A DNA stretch of 22,988 nucleotides, taken from JALYJZ01 sp964476895 (GTDB lineage Bacteria > Patescibacteriota > SICC01). The stretch lies in assembly GCA_964476895.1 (NCBI GenBank), contig CAYZCS010000010.1, positions 1-22,988 of the forward strand. Direction: 5' to 3'. Below, piece by piece: positions 1 to 5,323 of this stretch (within the stretch, counting starts at the first letter, position 1; each line of letters begins with the position of its first letter). The notes below the pieces were generated by a model that did not search any database, was not told where the DNA came from, and was given only the letters and a program-made list of their open reading frames with translations. Position numbers and translations under genes: made by a program.

Positions 1-1
1 C

Positions 2-496
2 ATCACCGACGGCCAGATCTACCTCGAGACCGACCTGTTCTACCAGGGCATCCGCCCGGCGATCAACGTCGGCAACTCGGTGTCCCGCGTGGGCGGCGCC
101 GCCCAGAACAAGGGCATGAAGAGCATCGCCGGTACGCTCCGGCTGGACCTCGCGCAGTACCGCGAGCTGGCGGCCTTCGCGCAGTTCGGCAGCGACCTCG
201 ACGAATCCACCCAGGCCAAGCTGGAACGCGGCAAGCGCGTGACCGAGGTCCTGAAGCAACCGCAGAACCAGCCGCTCCCGGAGTGGGCCCAGGTGGCGGT
301 AATCTATGCGGTGACCAGCGGCGCGCTGGACGACGTGGCGCCGGAAAAGATAGACGCGTTCGAGGAGGAGCTTCGCACGCGACTTGAGAAGGACCGGAAG
401 TTCACGGACGCCTTCAAGCGGGATCCGACCCTGCCGGATGAGCGGAAGCAGCAGCTCGACGCCGTGATCGCGGCGGTCAAGAAGAAGTTCGCCTGA
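2..496 (+). CDS. atpA: F1 ATP synthase alpha subunit, C-terminal part
   Basis: This is the 3' end of the alpha subunit, the non-catalytic nucleotide-binding subunit of the membrane-bound F1Fo ATP synthase. The reading frame is open from base 2, so the gene begins upstream of the window and about 164 residues remain. The visible part starts in the conserved stretch ITDGQIYLETDLFYQGIRPA, followed by NVGNSVSRVGG, which is diagnostic of the alpha subunit. The helical C-terminal domain follows and ends in KKKFA. The stop at 494-496 is one base from the ATG of an inserted gene at 498. In most bacteria the next gene would be atpH, atpG or similar; here atpG follows only after that insertion. Identification is firm; only completeness is limited by the window edge. 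Confidence 0.97.
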   Translation: MTDGQIYLETDLFYQGIRPAINVGNSVSRVGGAAQNKGMKSIAGTLRLDLAQYRELAAFAQFGSDLDESTQAKLERGKRVTEVLKQPQNQPLPEWAQVAVIYAVTSGALDDVAPEKIDAFEEELRTRLEKDRKFTDAFKRDPTLPDERKQQLDAVIAAVKKKFA

Positions 497-497
497 C

Positions 498-1016
498 ATG
501 GCAGTCATTCTTTACATGGCGACATCCATCAACGGGATGATTGCTAAGTCGAACGATGACACTGATTGGATATCCGATGTCGAATGGGATTCCTATGCCA
601 AGACTGCTCAAGAAGTTGGCTGTTTGATCGTTGGGCGTCGGACATATGAAATCCTTACAAAAGAATCAGGGTATCCAAAGCTCAAAGATGTAAAGATCGT
701 TGCTGTATCGAATGGTCAACCTGAGTTAATTGCAGATCATCATTTCGTTGCATCCTCGCCACAGGCAGCACTGGATCAGCTCAAGGATCATGAGAAAGTC
801 ATGGTGGCAGGCGGTGGCAAGCTTAATGCGGCATTCCTGGAGCAAGGATTGATTGATGAGATTTTCATCGATGTTGAGCCCGTACTTGTGGGGGAAGGTC
901 TTCCGTTCGTTGACGGGAGCGACTTTTCAATCGAGGGATTGAATCTACTTGAAACCAAGCAAATCGGTTCTGATGGTATTCAGTTGCATTACGCAGTGAG
1001 GAAAGCCGATGGCTAA
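498..1016 (+). CDS. RibD C-terminal/dihydrofolate reductase-like protein inserted in the atp operon
   Basis: A 172-residue protein of the RibD C-terminal (DHFR-like fold) family, which comprises NAD(P)H-dependent reductases related to riboflavin-pathway RibD and to DHFR. Visible family marks are the N-terminal SINGMIA, the motif VGRRTYE near residues 44-50, a glycine-rich VMVAGGGKLNAAFL near 98-111 for the cofactor phosphates, and GLIDEIFIDVEPVLVGEG after it. The substrate cannot be told from sequence. The gene starts one base after the atpA stop, and its last codons overlap the atpG start (ATG 1009-1011, stop TAA 1014-1016), so it is probably translated within the operon. Base use is very different from its neighbours: the line at 541-600 is 45% GC, the atpG line at 1081-1140 is 75%. 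The five bases ATGGC occur at both borders (498-502 and 1009-1013). This suggests a transferred gene placed neatly at the atpA/atpG junction. Confidence 0.88.
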   Translation: MAVILYMATSINGMIAKSNDDTDWISDVEWDSYAKTAQEVGCLIVGRRTYEILTKESGYPKLKDVKIVAVSNGQPELIADHHFVASSPQAALDQLKDHEKVMVAGGGKLNAAFLEQGLIDEIFIDVEPVLVGEGLPFVDGSDFSIEGLNLLETKQIGSDGIQLHYAVRKADG

Positions 1017-1854
1017 CACCCGCGACATCAAGCGGCGGCTCGGCTCGATCGACAACATCCGGCAGATCACCCGGGCGATGGAGATGGTGGCCGCTACCAA
1101 GATGCGCCGGGCGCAGGAAGGCGTGCTGGCCGCGCGGGCGTACGGCGAGAAGGCCCGGGAGGTCTTGAAGGCGGTGGCCGCGGAAGATGTGGACCACGAC
1201 CAGCCGCTCCTGGCCCGGCGCGACATCAAGCGCCGTGCCGTGGTACTGATATCAACCGACCGCGGACTCTGCGGCGCGCTCAACACGAACGTCCTCAAGG
1301 CCGGCCTCACCGCCGCCGACGGCCAGGGCCAGGCCAGTTTCATTCCCGTCGGCCGGAAGGCGGAGCAGGCGTTGGCCGCCCGGAGGCTCCCGCTCACGGC
1401 GAACTTCACGGGATTGATCGACACGCCTCGCTACGAGGACATCCTCCCGATCGCCGAGCTCTTGGTCAGCGAGTTCACGGAAGGACGGCTCGACGCGATC
1501 GACCTGGTGTACCCGCGGTTCATCTCGACGCTGCGTAATGAGCCGGTGACGGAGCGATTGCTTCCCGCCGTGCTGCCGGAGCAGGAAGCCGGGCCCAAGG
1601 CGGTCCTCGGGTTCGAACCGAGTCCCGAGGAGGTCCTCACCGCACTGCTGCCGCGGCTGATCGAGATTACCCTGTTCACGGCGCTGCTCGAGACCAAGGC
1701 CTCGGAACACTCCGCGCGGATGCTCGCGATGCGGAACGCCACCGACAACGCCGACGAACTCTTGGACGCGCTCCAGCTCTCCTACAACCGCGCCCGCCAG
1801 CAGGCGATTACCACGGAGATCGCCGAAATCGCGGCTGCCAGCGCGGCCGCGTAG
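1009..1854 (+). CDS. atpG: F1 ATP synthase gamma subunit
   Basis: The central rotor shaft of F1, which couples proton flow in Fo to catalysis in the alpha/beta hexamer. The 281-residue length is normal. The N-terminal helix (DIKRRLGSIDNIRQITRAMEM followed by VAATKMRRAQ) and the middle block STDRGLCGALN around residues 82-92 are hallmark gamma-subunit motifs. The C-terminal helix carries MLAMRNATDNADELL and SYNRARQQAITTEI, which sits in the alpha/beta bearing. The start overlaps the inserted reductase gene by eight bases, and the purine run GAGGAAAG just upstream, inside that gene, can serve as ribosome-binding site. No atpD or atpC follows: the next gene downstream is a zinc-ribbon protein with its own promoter, so the beta and epsilon subunits must lie elsewhere. 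There is no clear terminator after the stop. Confidence 0.97.
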   Translation: MANTRDIKRRLGSIDNIRQITRAMEMVAATKMRRAQEGVLAARAYGEKAREVLKAVAAEDVDHDQPLLARRDIKRRAVVLISTDRGLCGALNTNVLKAGLTAADGQGQASFIPVGRKAEQALAARRLPLTANFTGLIDTPRYEDILPIAELLVSEFTEGRLDAIDLVYPRFISTLRNEPVTERLLPAVLPEQEAGPKAVLGFEPSPEEVLTALLPRLIEITLFTALLETKASEHSARMLAMRNATDNADELLDALQLSYNRARQQAITTEIAEIAAASAAA

Positions 1855-1860
1855 CCATTC

Positions 1861-1888
1861 TTGACGCTCGTCACTCACCGCGTACGAT
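1861..1888 (+). promoter_or_regulatory. Possible promoter after atpG
   Basis: TTGACG at 1861-1866 and TACGAT at 1883-1888 are separated by 16 bases. It lies upstream of a second, better promoter at 1933 and would also read into the zinc-ribbon gene. Read by eye from consensus boxes only. Confidence 0.4.
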
Positions 1889-1932
1889 GAGCCTAGAGGC
1901 CGTCGCGCGCGCCTCGTTCATACAAAAAAGCA

Positions 1933-1961
1933 TTGACGGAAAGGCTCTCATACGCTACAAT
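1933..1961 (+). promoter_or_regulatory. Promoter of the zinc-ribbon gene
   Basis: TTGACG (1933-1938), a 17-base spacer and TACAAT (1956-1961) give a near-consensus sigma-70 type promoter. Transcription would start near 1968, about 16 bases before the ATG at 1984. This argues against the longer reading frame that begins at 1933, because its first codons would lie in the promoter. Confidence 0.7.
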
Positions 1962-1983
1962 GCCTCAACCTGAGGAACCACAT

Positions 1984-2355
1984 ATGAATAGCTACCAGCT
2001 CCAAGAGCTCATCAAAAACATCCAGACCATGATGCGCTGCCCCAGTTGCGGCGCTAATTACCAGGAGAATCACATCCATTTCCTCGGTCAGCTCGACATG
2101 GCTGCGTTGATCCAGCTCGACTGCGAGTCGTGCGGATTGCCGGTGATGGCGACAATCGTGATATCCGGCGGCAAGGAGCAGCAGGCACCGAAGCTTCTCT
2201 CCGACGTCACCGCCGAGGATCTCAAGGGCAAGGACGCCAAGAATCCCGTTACCAGCGACCACGTGGTGGACGCGCACCAGTTCCTGAAGGAGTTCGACGG
2301 GAACTTCGAACAGCTGTTCAAGACCGGCGGCGGGGGCAGCGGTAAGGCACGCTAA
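1984..2355 (+). CDS. Small zinc-ribbon protein of unknown function
   Basis: A 123-residue protein that I do not recognise as a named family. Near its N-terminus it has CPSCGANY and, about 30 residues later, CESCGLP. This pair of CxxC knuckles should bind one zinc ion. The rest is a charged segment with DVTAEDLKGKDAKNPVTSDHVVDAHQFLKEFDGNFEQLF and a flexible glycine-rich end (GGGGSGKAR). There is no signal peptide or membrane segment, so it is probably cytoplasmic. The start is placed at ATG 1984 because the promoter boxes at 1933-1961 lie inside the longer frame and because GAGGA precedes this ATG. It is followed at 42 bases by rplY, with a strong inverted repeat between them. The ribbon could contact nucleic acid or protein; the sequence does not decide. 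Confidence 0.75.
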   Translation: MNSYQLQELIKNIQTMMRCPSCGANYQENHIHFLGQLDMAALIQLDCESCGLPVMATIVISGGKEQQAPKLLSDVTAEDLKGKDAKNPVTSDHVVDAHQFLKEFDGNFEQLFKTGGGGSGKAR

Positions 2356-2387
2356 GGCTGGCAACAAGCTTAGCGGTCAGCTAAGCT
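2350..2387 (+). promoter_or_regulatory. Alternative hairpins and possible promoter before rplY
   Basis: AGCTTAGC (2367-2374) and GCTAAGCT (2380-2387) form a perfect 8-bp stem with loop GGTCA. The left arm can instead pair as CTTAGCG (2369-2375) with CGCTAAG (2350-2356), which spans the stop codon of the upstream gene. The two stems exclude each other. TAAGCT (2382-2387), nine bases before the rplY ATG, also fits a -10 box, with CTGGCA at 2358-2363 as a weak -35 at 18 bases. There is no T-run, so it is not an ordinary terminator. Confidence 0.5.
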
Positions 2388-2396
2388 GGATTTCGT

Positions 2397-3146
2397 ATGG
2401 CTGATTATACGCTCAGCGCGGAACCCCGCGAAGAAACCGGCAAGCAGGTCCGGCGGCTGCGCCGCGACGGCAAGGTGCCGGCGGTGCTCTACGGCCACGG
2501 CGTGAAGCCGCGGAACCTGATGCTCGTGCGCGGGGAACTGGAACGGATCTATCACAAGGCCGGCGGTTCGGCCGTGGTAGCCGTGAAGCTGCCCGACGGG
2601 CAGGAGAGCGTGCTGATCCACGACGTCCAGCATGACCCGACTACCGGCATCTACCTCCACGCCGACCTCTACCAGGTGAAGATGGACGAGAAGATCAGGG
2701 CGACCGTGCCGCTGACGTTCGAAGGGACGCCTCCGGCGGTCCGCGAACTCGACGGCACCCTGCTTACCAACCTAAGCGAGGTCGAGGTGGAATGTCTGCC
2801 GGGCGACCTTCCGTCCGAGATCGTGGTCGACGTGGAGACGCTGGCGACGTTCGAGGATTCGATTACCGTGGCGGACCTGAAGGTGCCCGCGAGCGTCGAG
2901 GTCCACGCTGAACCGGAAGCCAGCGTGGCGACGGTCACGCCGCCGCGCACCCAGGAGGAGATGGAAGCGCTCGATGAAGAGGCCGAGGAAGTATCGCCCG
3001 AGGACGTCAAGGTCGAAGGCGAAGATGAGGCCGGTGAAGGCGAAGAGGGCGAAGAAGGCGACGGCGAGGGTGGAGCCGAGGACAAGGGCGACGCGTCAGG
3101 CGACGACAAGGGCGACGCCAAAGGCGACGCCGGCAAGAAAGATTAG
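2397..3146 (+). CDS. rplY: Ribosomal protein bL25, long Ctc form with acidic tail
   Basis: The 5S rRNA-binding protein of the large ribosomal subunit, in the longer TL5/Ctc form. Residues 1-90 are the RNA-binding domain, with REETGKQVRRLRRDGKVPAV and LYGHG near the start and HDVQHDPTTGIYLHADLYQV at its end. Residues 95-185 form the second beta-rich domain (VPLTFEGTPPAVRELDGTLL, LPGDLPSEIVVDV). From about residue 186 to 249 the chain becomes a low-complexity run of Glu, Asp, Gly and Lys, which is longer than most Ctc tails that I know and probably disordered. The ATG at 2397 has no clear Shine-Dalgarno, and a -10-like TAAGCT lies nine bases before it. A terminator follows at 3169. The family is certain. 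Confidence 0.96.
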   Translation: MADYTLSAEPREETGKQVRRLRRDGKVPAVLYGHGVKPRNLMLVRGELERIYHKAGGSAVVAVKLPDGQESVLIHDVQHDPTTGIYLHADLYQVKMDEKIRATVPLTFEGTPPAVRELDGTLLTNLSEVEVECLPGDLPSEIVVDVETLATFEDSITVADLKVPASVEVHAEPEASVATVTPPRTQEEMEALDEEAEEVSPEDVKVEGEDEAGEGEEGEEGDGEGGAEDKGDASGDDKGDAKGDAGKKD

Positions 3147-3168
3147 CGGGATTCCGCTCCGATGGTCC

Positions 3169-3192
3169 CGGGCGCAGGCATGCGCCCGTTTT
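3169..3192 (+). terminator. Rho-independent terminator of rplY
   Basis: CGGGCGC (3169-3175), loop AGGCAT and GCGCCCG (3182-3188) make a 7-bp GC stem followed by TTTTC. It is oriented for the plus strand and lies directly before the end of the convergent pilin-like gene. Confidence 0.85.
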
Positions 3193-3193
3193 C

Positions 3194-3496
3194 TTATCCG
3201 CCGATGCGGTAGGCCGGCCGGACGCCGAGCAAATCGCCGAGCAGGTACACGACGATGATGTAGGACAGGAAAATGATGATCAGTCCGAGGATCGCGTAGA
3301 GCACGGTATGGCGCGCTTTCTCCACGCCCTCCGGGTTACCCATCGAGATGATGAACCGGAATCCCCCGATGATGATGAACAGCAGGGCGACGGCTCCCGC
3401 CCACAGGAAGAGCGTGCCGATGACCTGCCCGAACAGCGACGACGCGTCGAAGTCGATCAGCGGATTCGGTATCTCGGGTGGTGTGAGCGGGTTCAT
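3194..3496 (-). CDS. TrbC/VirB2-like pilin family membrane protein
   Basis: A 100-residue protein with two hydrophobic segments at about residues 24-46 and 66-88. Between them is the motif GGFRFIISMGNPEGVEKAR. This pattern, a first helix ending in GG-x-(R/K)-(F/Y)-I, then S-x-G-(D/N)-P-E and a second helix, is the signature of the short TrbC/VirB2-like pilin proteins often annotated in Patescibacteria. Known relatives are subunits of type IV secretion pili or unassigned inner-membrane proteins. No other secretion gene is visible here, so the role is open. A longer frame reaches up to 3784. I chose the ATG at 3494-3496 because the extension has no membrane or coding character and overlaps the divergent gene. 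The -10 box TACACT lies seven bases before this ATG. Confidence 0.82.
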   Translation of the reverse strand: MNPLTPPEIPNPLIDFDASSLFGQVIGTLFLWAGAVALLFIIIGGFRFIISMGNPEGVEKARHTVLYAILGLIIIFLSYIIVVYLLGDLLGVRPAYRIGG

Positions 3497-3503
3497 AGTA
3501 CGT

Positions 3504-3532
3504 AGTGTACCGCAAAAAGAGCGGTATGGCAG
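3504..3532 (-). promoter_or_regulatory. Promoter of the pilin-like gene, probably leaderless
   Basis: On the minus strand CTGCCA (3527-3532), a 17-base spacer and TACACT (3504-3509) precede the ATG by seven bases, so the transcript would start at or next to the start codon. TACCGC (3508-3513) and GCGGTA (3521-3526) form an inverted repeat in the spacer. A third copy of TACCGC lies at 3554-3559. Confidence 0.6.
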
Positions 3533-3571
3533 GGTTTTATCGGCTCCTGAACATACCGCATCCGTGCGGGA

Positions 3572-3601
3572 TTGACAATGGCATAAGCAGACAGCTATAG
3601 T
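3572..3601 (+). promoter_or_regulatory. Promoter of the lamin-tail gene
   Basis: A consensus TTGACA (3572-3577), an 18-base spacer and TATAGT (3596-3601). Transcription would begin near 3608, giving a leader of about 60 bases. The purine run GGAGGGAGGGGGG at 3628-3640 is too far from the ATG at 3667 to be a normal ribosome-binding site. Confidence 0.8.
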
Positions 3602-3666
3602 AACAAGCGAGCGACCATTAGGTTGCCGGAGGGAGGGGGGCCACTGGGAAACGGGTTCATCGCCTG

Positions 3667-4383
3667 ATGCGTATGCGACGATTACTGACCATTTTGCTAA
3701 CCGTGCTCGTGCCGCTCCCGGCGGCGGGAGCCAGCCCGACACCGACCCCGGTGACGTCTCCGTCGCCGGACGTGTCCGCCGCACCGGTGCCGCTCCCGCT
3801 TCCCGGCGAGCTCCGCATCAACGAATTCCTGCCGAATCCCGCGGGTGCCGATACCGGACGCGAGTGGCTGGAGCTGAAGAACGTCAGCAGCCACCCGTTG
3901 CTCCTGGACGGGGTGACGGTCAGGAGGGAGTCGGGACCCAAGCTGGCGGGCGTGCCGTCCGGAACCACCGTCCCCACGGGCGGCGTCCTGTTGCTCGACG
4001 ACTTGTCCGGGAGCCTGATCAACGGTGGCGACACGCTCCTGCTGCTCCTGGACGGGACCGAGCTGGATCGGGTGACGTATGACAAGGCCGGGGATGACCA
4101 AGTGTGGTCGCGGATGAACGGCACCGAGGGCATCTGGACGACGACGGGGACGCCGGGCACGGAGAATCCGGCGACACCGCCGCCCGCCGATCTGGACACG
4201 GGAAATGCCGAGGTACCGCCGTCCACGGAAGCGGTGACGGTGGGATCCGGTACTGGCGGAACGACGGCGCAGCGGACCACGGCCAGCAAACTCCCGAAGG
4301 CCGGCCCGGCTGCCGGACCGTACGCTCTCGCGGTCGCGCTTGCTACACTCTACGCATGGCAACGAACGCGCCGCCGGTCATGA
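3667..4383 (+). CDS. Secreted lamin-tail-domain protein with LPxxG-like anchor
   Basis: A 238-residue exported protein. Residues 1-22 (MRMRRLLTILLTVLVPLPAAG) are a signal peptide, followed by a Pro/Thr/Ser-rich linker. From about residue 45 comes a lamin-tail domain (LTD): ELRINEFLPNPAGADTGREW then LELKN, LDGVTV, and GGVLLLDD... GDTLLLLLDGTELDRVTYD. This all-beta domain occurs in extracellular bacterial proteins. After a Thr/Pro-rich stretch the C-terminus has LPKAG (residues 209-213), a hydrophobic helix and a basic end QRTRRRS, the layout of a wall or membrane sorting signal, although the motif is not canonical LPxTG. No sortase is in the window. Its stop (TGA 4381-4383) lies inside tsaE, whose start is upstream at 4356 or overlapping at 4380. 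Confidence 0.85.
   Translation: MRMRRLLTILLTVLVPLPAAGASPTPTPVTSPSPDVSAAPVPLPLPGELRINEFLPNPAGADTGREWLELKNVSSHPLLLDGVTVRRESGPKLAGVPSGTTVPTGGVLLLDDLSGSLINGGDTLLLLLDGTELDRVTYDKAGDDQVWSRMNGTEGIWTTTGTPGTENPATPPPADLDTGNAEVPPSTEAVTVGSGTGGTTAQRTTASKLPKAGPAAGPYALAVALATLYAWQRTRRRS
4341..4349 (+). promoter_or_regulatory. Extended -10 box before tsaE
   Basis: TGCTACACT (4341-4349) matches an extended -10 element (TGn plus TACACT). It ends six bases before the ATG at 4356, which would give a leaderless tsaE transcript from inside the upstream gene. No -35 box is evident. Confidence 0.45.
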
Positions 4384-4826
4384 TCACCAGGTCCGTCGAG
4401 GAAACCAAGGAACTCGGCCGGCTGATGGCGCGGGCGCTCGAAGGCGGCGAGAACCTCCTGCTGACGGGTGACCTCGGTGCGGGCAAGACGGCGTTCGTCC
4501 AAGGCTTGGCTGAGGAGCTTGGCGTACGGGAGACGGTCAAGAGCCCGACCTATACCTATCTTCGTGAGTACGAGTTGCCGCATCGCTCGACCCGGCTGGC
4601 ACACTTCGACCTCTACCGTCTGCCGGACCATCCGACGCCGGCCGAGCTGCGCTCGATCGAGCTGCCGGAGCGGCTGGAGGACCGGGACGTCATCACCGCC
4701 ATCGAGTGGGGGGAGAAGGTCAGGCCTGCGGCGGATATCCCGCAGTGGACCATCCGGTTCCTCGTCACCGACGCGGAGCGGAAGATCGAGCTGCCGGAGC
4801 GGCTGAGGAAGAAGCTGCCGCGATGA
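4356..4826 (+). CDS. tsaE: tRNA t6A modification ATPase TsaE
   Basis: The ATPase that works with TsaB and TsaD to transfer threonylcarbamoyl to A37 of ANN-decoding tRNAs. From the ATG at 4356 it has 156 residues, a normal length. The Walker A motif GDLGAGKTAF lies near residues 38-47, followed by VKSPTYTYLREY (family motif SPTF/Y), HFDLYRL (Walker B-like region) and TAIEWGEK near residue 114, all typical of TsaE. Two starts are possible: 4356, next to an extended -10 box, and 4380, whose ATG overlaps the stop of the upstream gene as ATGA. The much longer frame from 4104 is not used because it runs through the lamin-tail gene. The end overlaps the tsaB start by ATGA (4823-4826), so tsaE and tsaB are translationally coupled. 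Confidence 0.95.
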   Translation: MATNAPPVMITRSVEETKELGRLMARALEGGENLLLTGDLGAGKTAFVQGLAEELGVRETVKSPTYTYLREYELPHRSTRLAHFDLYRLPDHPTPAELRSIELPERLEDRDVITAIEWGEKVRPAADIPQWTIRFLVTDAERKIELPERLRKKLPR

Positions 4827-5323
4827 GACGCTTCCTGCTGATCGACACGGTGTCCGAGCCGGCGACGGTAGCGATCGTCACGCAGCGTTCGGTGCTGGCC
4901 AAGGCCACGGTAGCGGACCGGCGCCAGCTTTCCGAACAGCTGCTTTCCCGGATCGATGGGCTCAGCCGGGAGGCCAGGCAGCCATTGGATGGCCTCGCCG
5001 CGATCGGTATCGTGAGCGGCCCCGGCCCGTTCACGGCGCTGCGGATCGGCACGGCGGTCGCCAACGCCCTGGCATACGCGAACCGCACCCCGCTGGTTCC
5101 CGCCGGGGCGGACGAAGTGCCGTCGCTCGCGGCGTTCGCCGCCTTGGTCCACCAGCGGCTCGAAGCAGGCAAGACCGTCCGGGCGGTACTCCCGACCTAC
5201 GGACGCGAGCCGTCGATTACTCCTCCGAAATCCGGTAGACGTTCACCGGGCCGTCCGTCTGCCCCGGCTCCGCGGGGAACCGCTGCCAGACCGGATAGCG
5301 CTCGTGGAAGAACCTCTCGTTGA
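4823..5323 (+). CDS. tsaB: tRNA t6A modification protein TsaB, short form
   Basis: TsaB is the inactive ASKHA-fold partner that dimerises with TsaD in the t6A complex. The 166-residue protein starts MRRFLLIDTVSEPATVAIV (TsaB normally has IDTS near residue 8) and holds the signature GIVSGPGPFTALRIGTAVAN around residues 68-87. It is shorter than the E. coli protein (about 230 residues) and keeps mainly the N-terminal half. The family-like end PTYGREPSITPPK falls near residue 140. The remaining Pro/Arg-rich tail lies antisense to the end of the convergent membrane-protein gene and may be mere read-through to the next stop codon. Start by ATGA overlap with tsaE. No tsaD is nearby. Confidence 0.9.
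   Translation: MRRFLLIDTVSEPATVAIVTQRSVLAKATVADRRQLSEQLLSRIDGLSREARQPLDGLAAIGIVSGPGPFTALRIGTAVANALAYANRTPLVPAGADEVPSLAAFAALVHQRLEAGKTVRAVLPTYGREPSITPPKSGRRSPGRPSAPAPRGTAARPDSARGRTSR

Noticed and set aside
2669..3136. Serine/proline-rich minus-strand frame opposite rplY.
   Set aside because: It is the antisense of the Glu/Asp/Gly-rich tail of bL25; low complexity and no signals.
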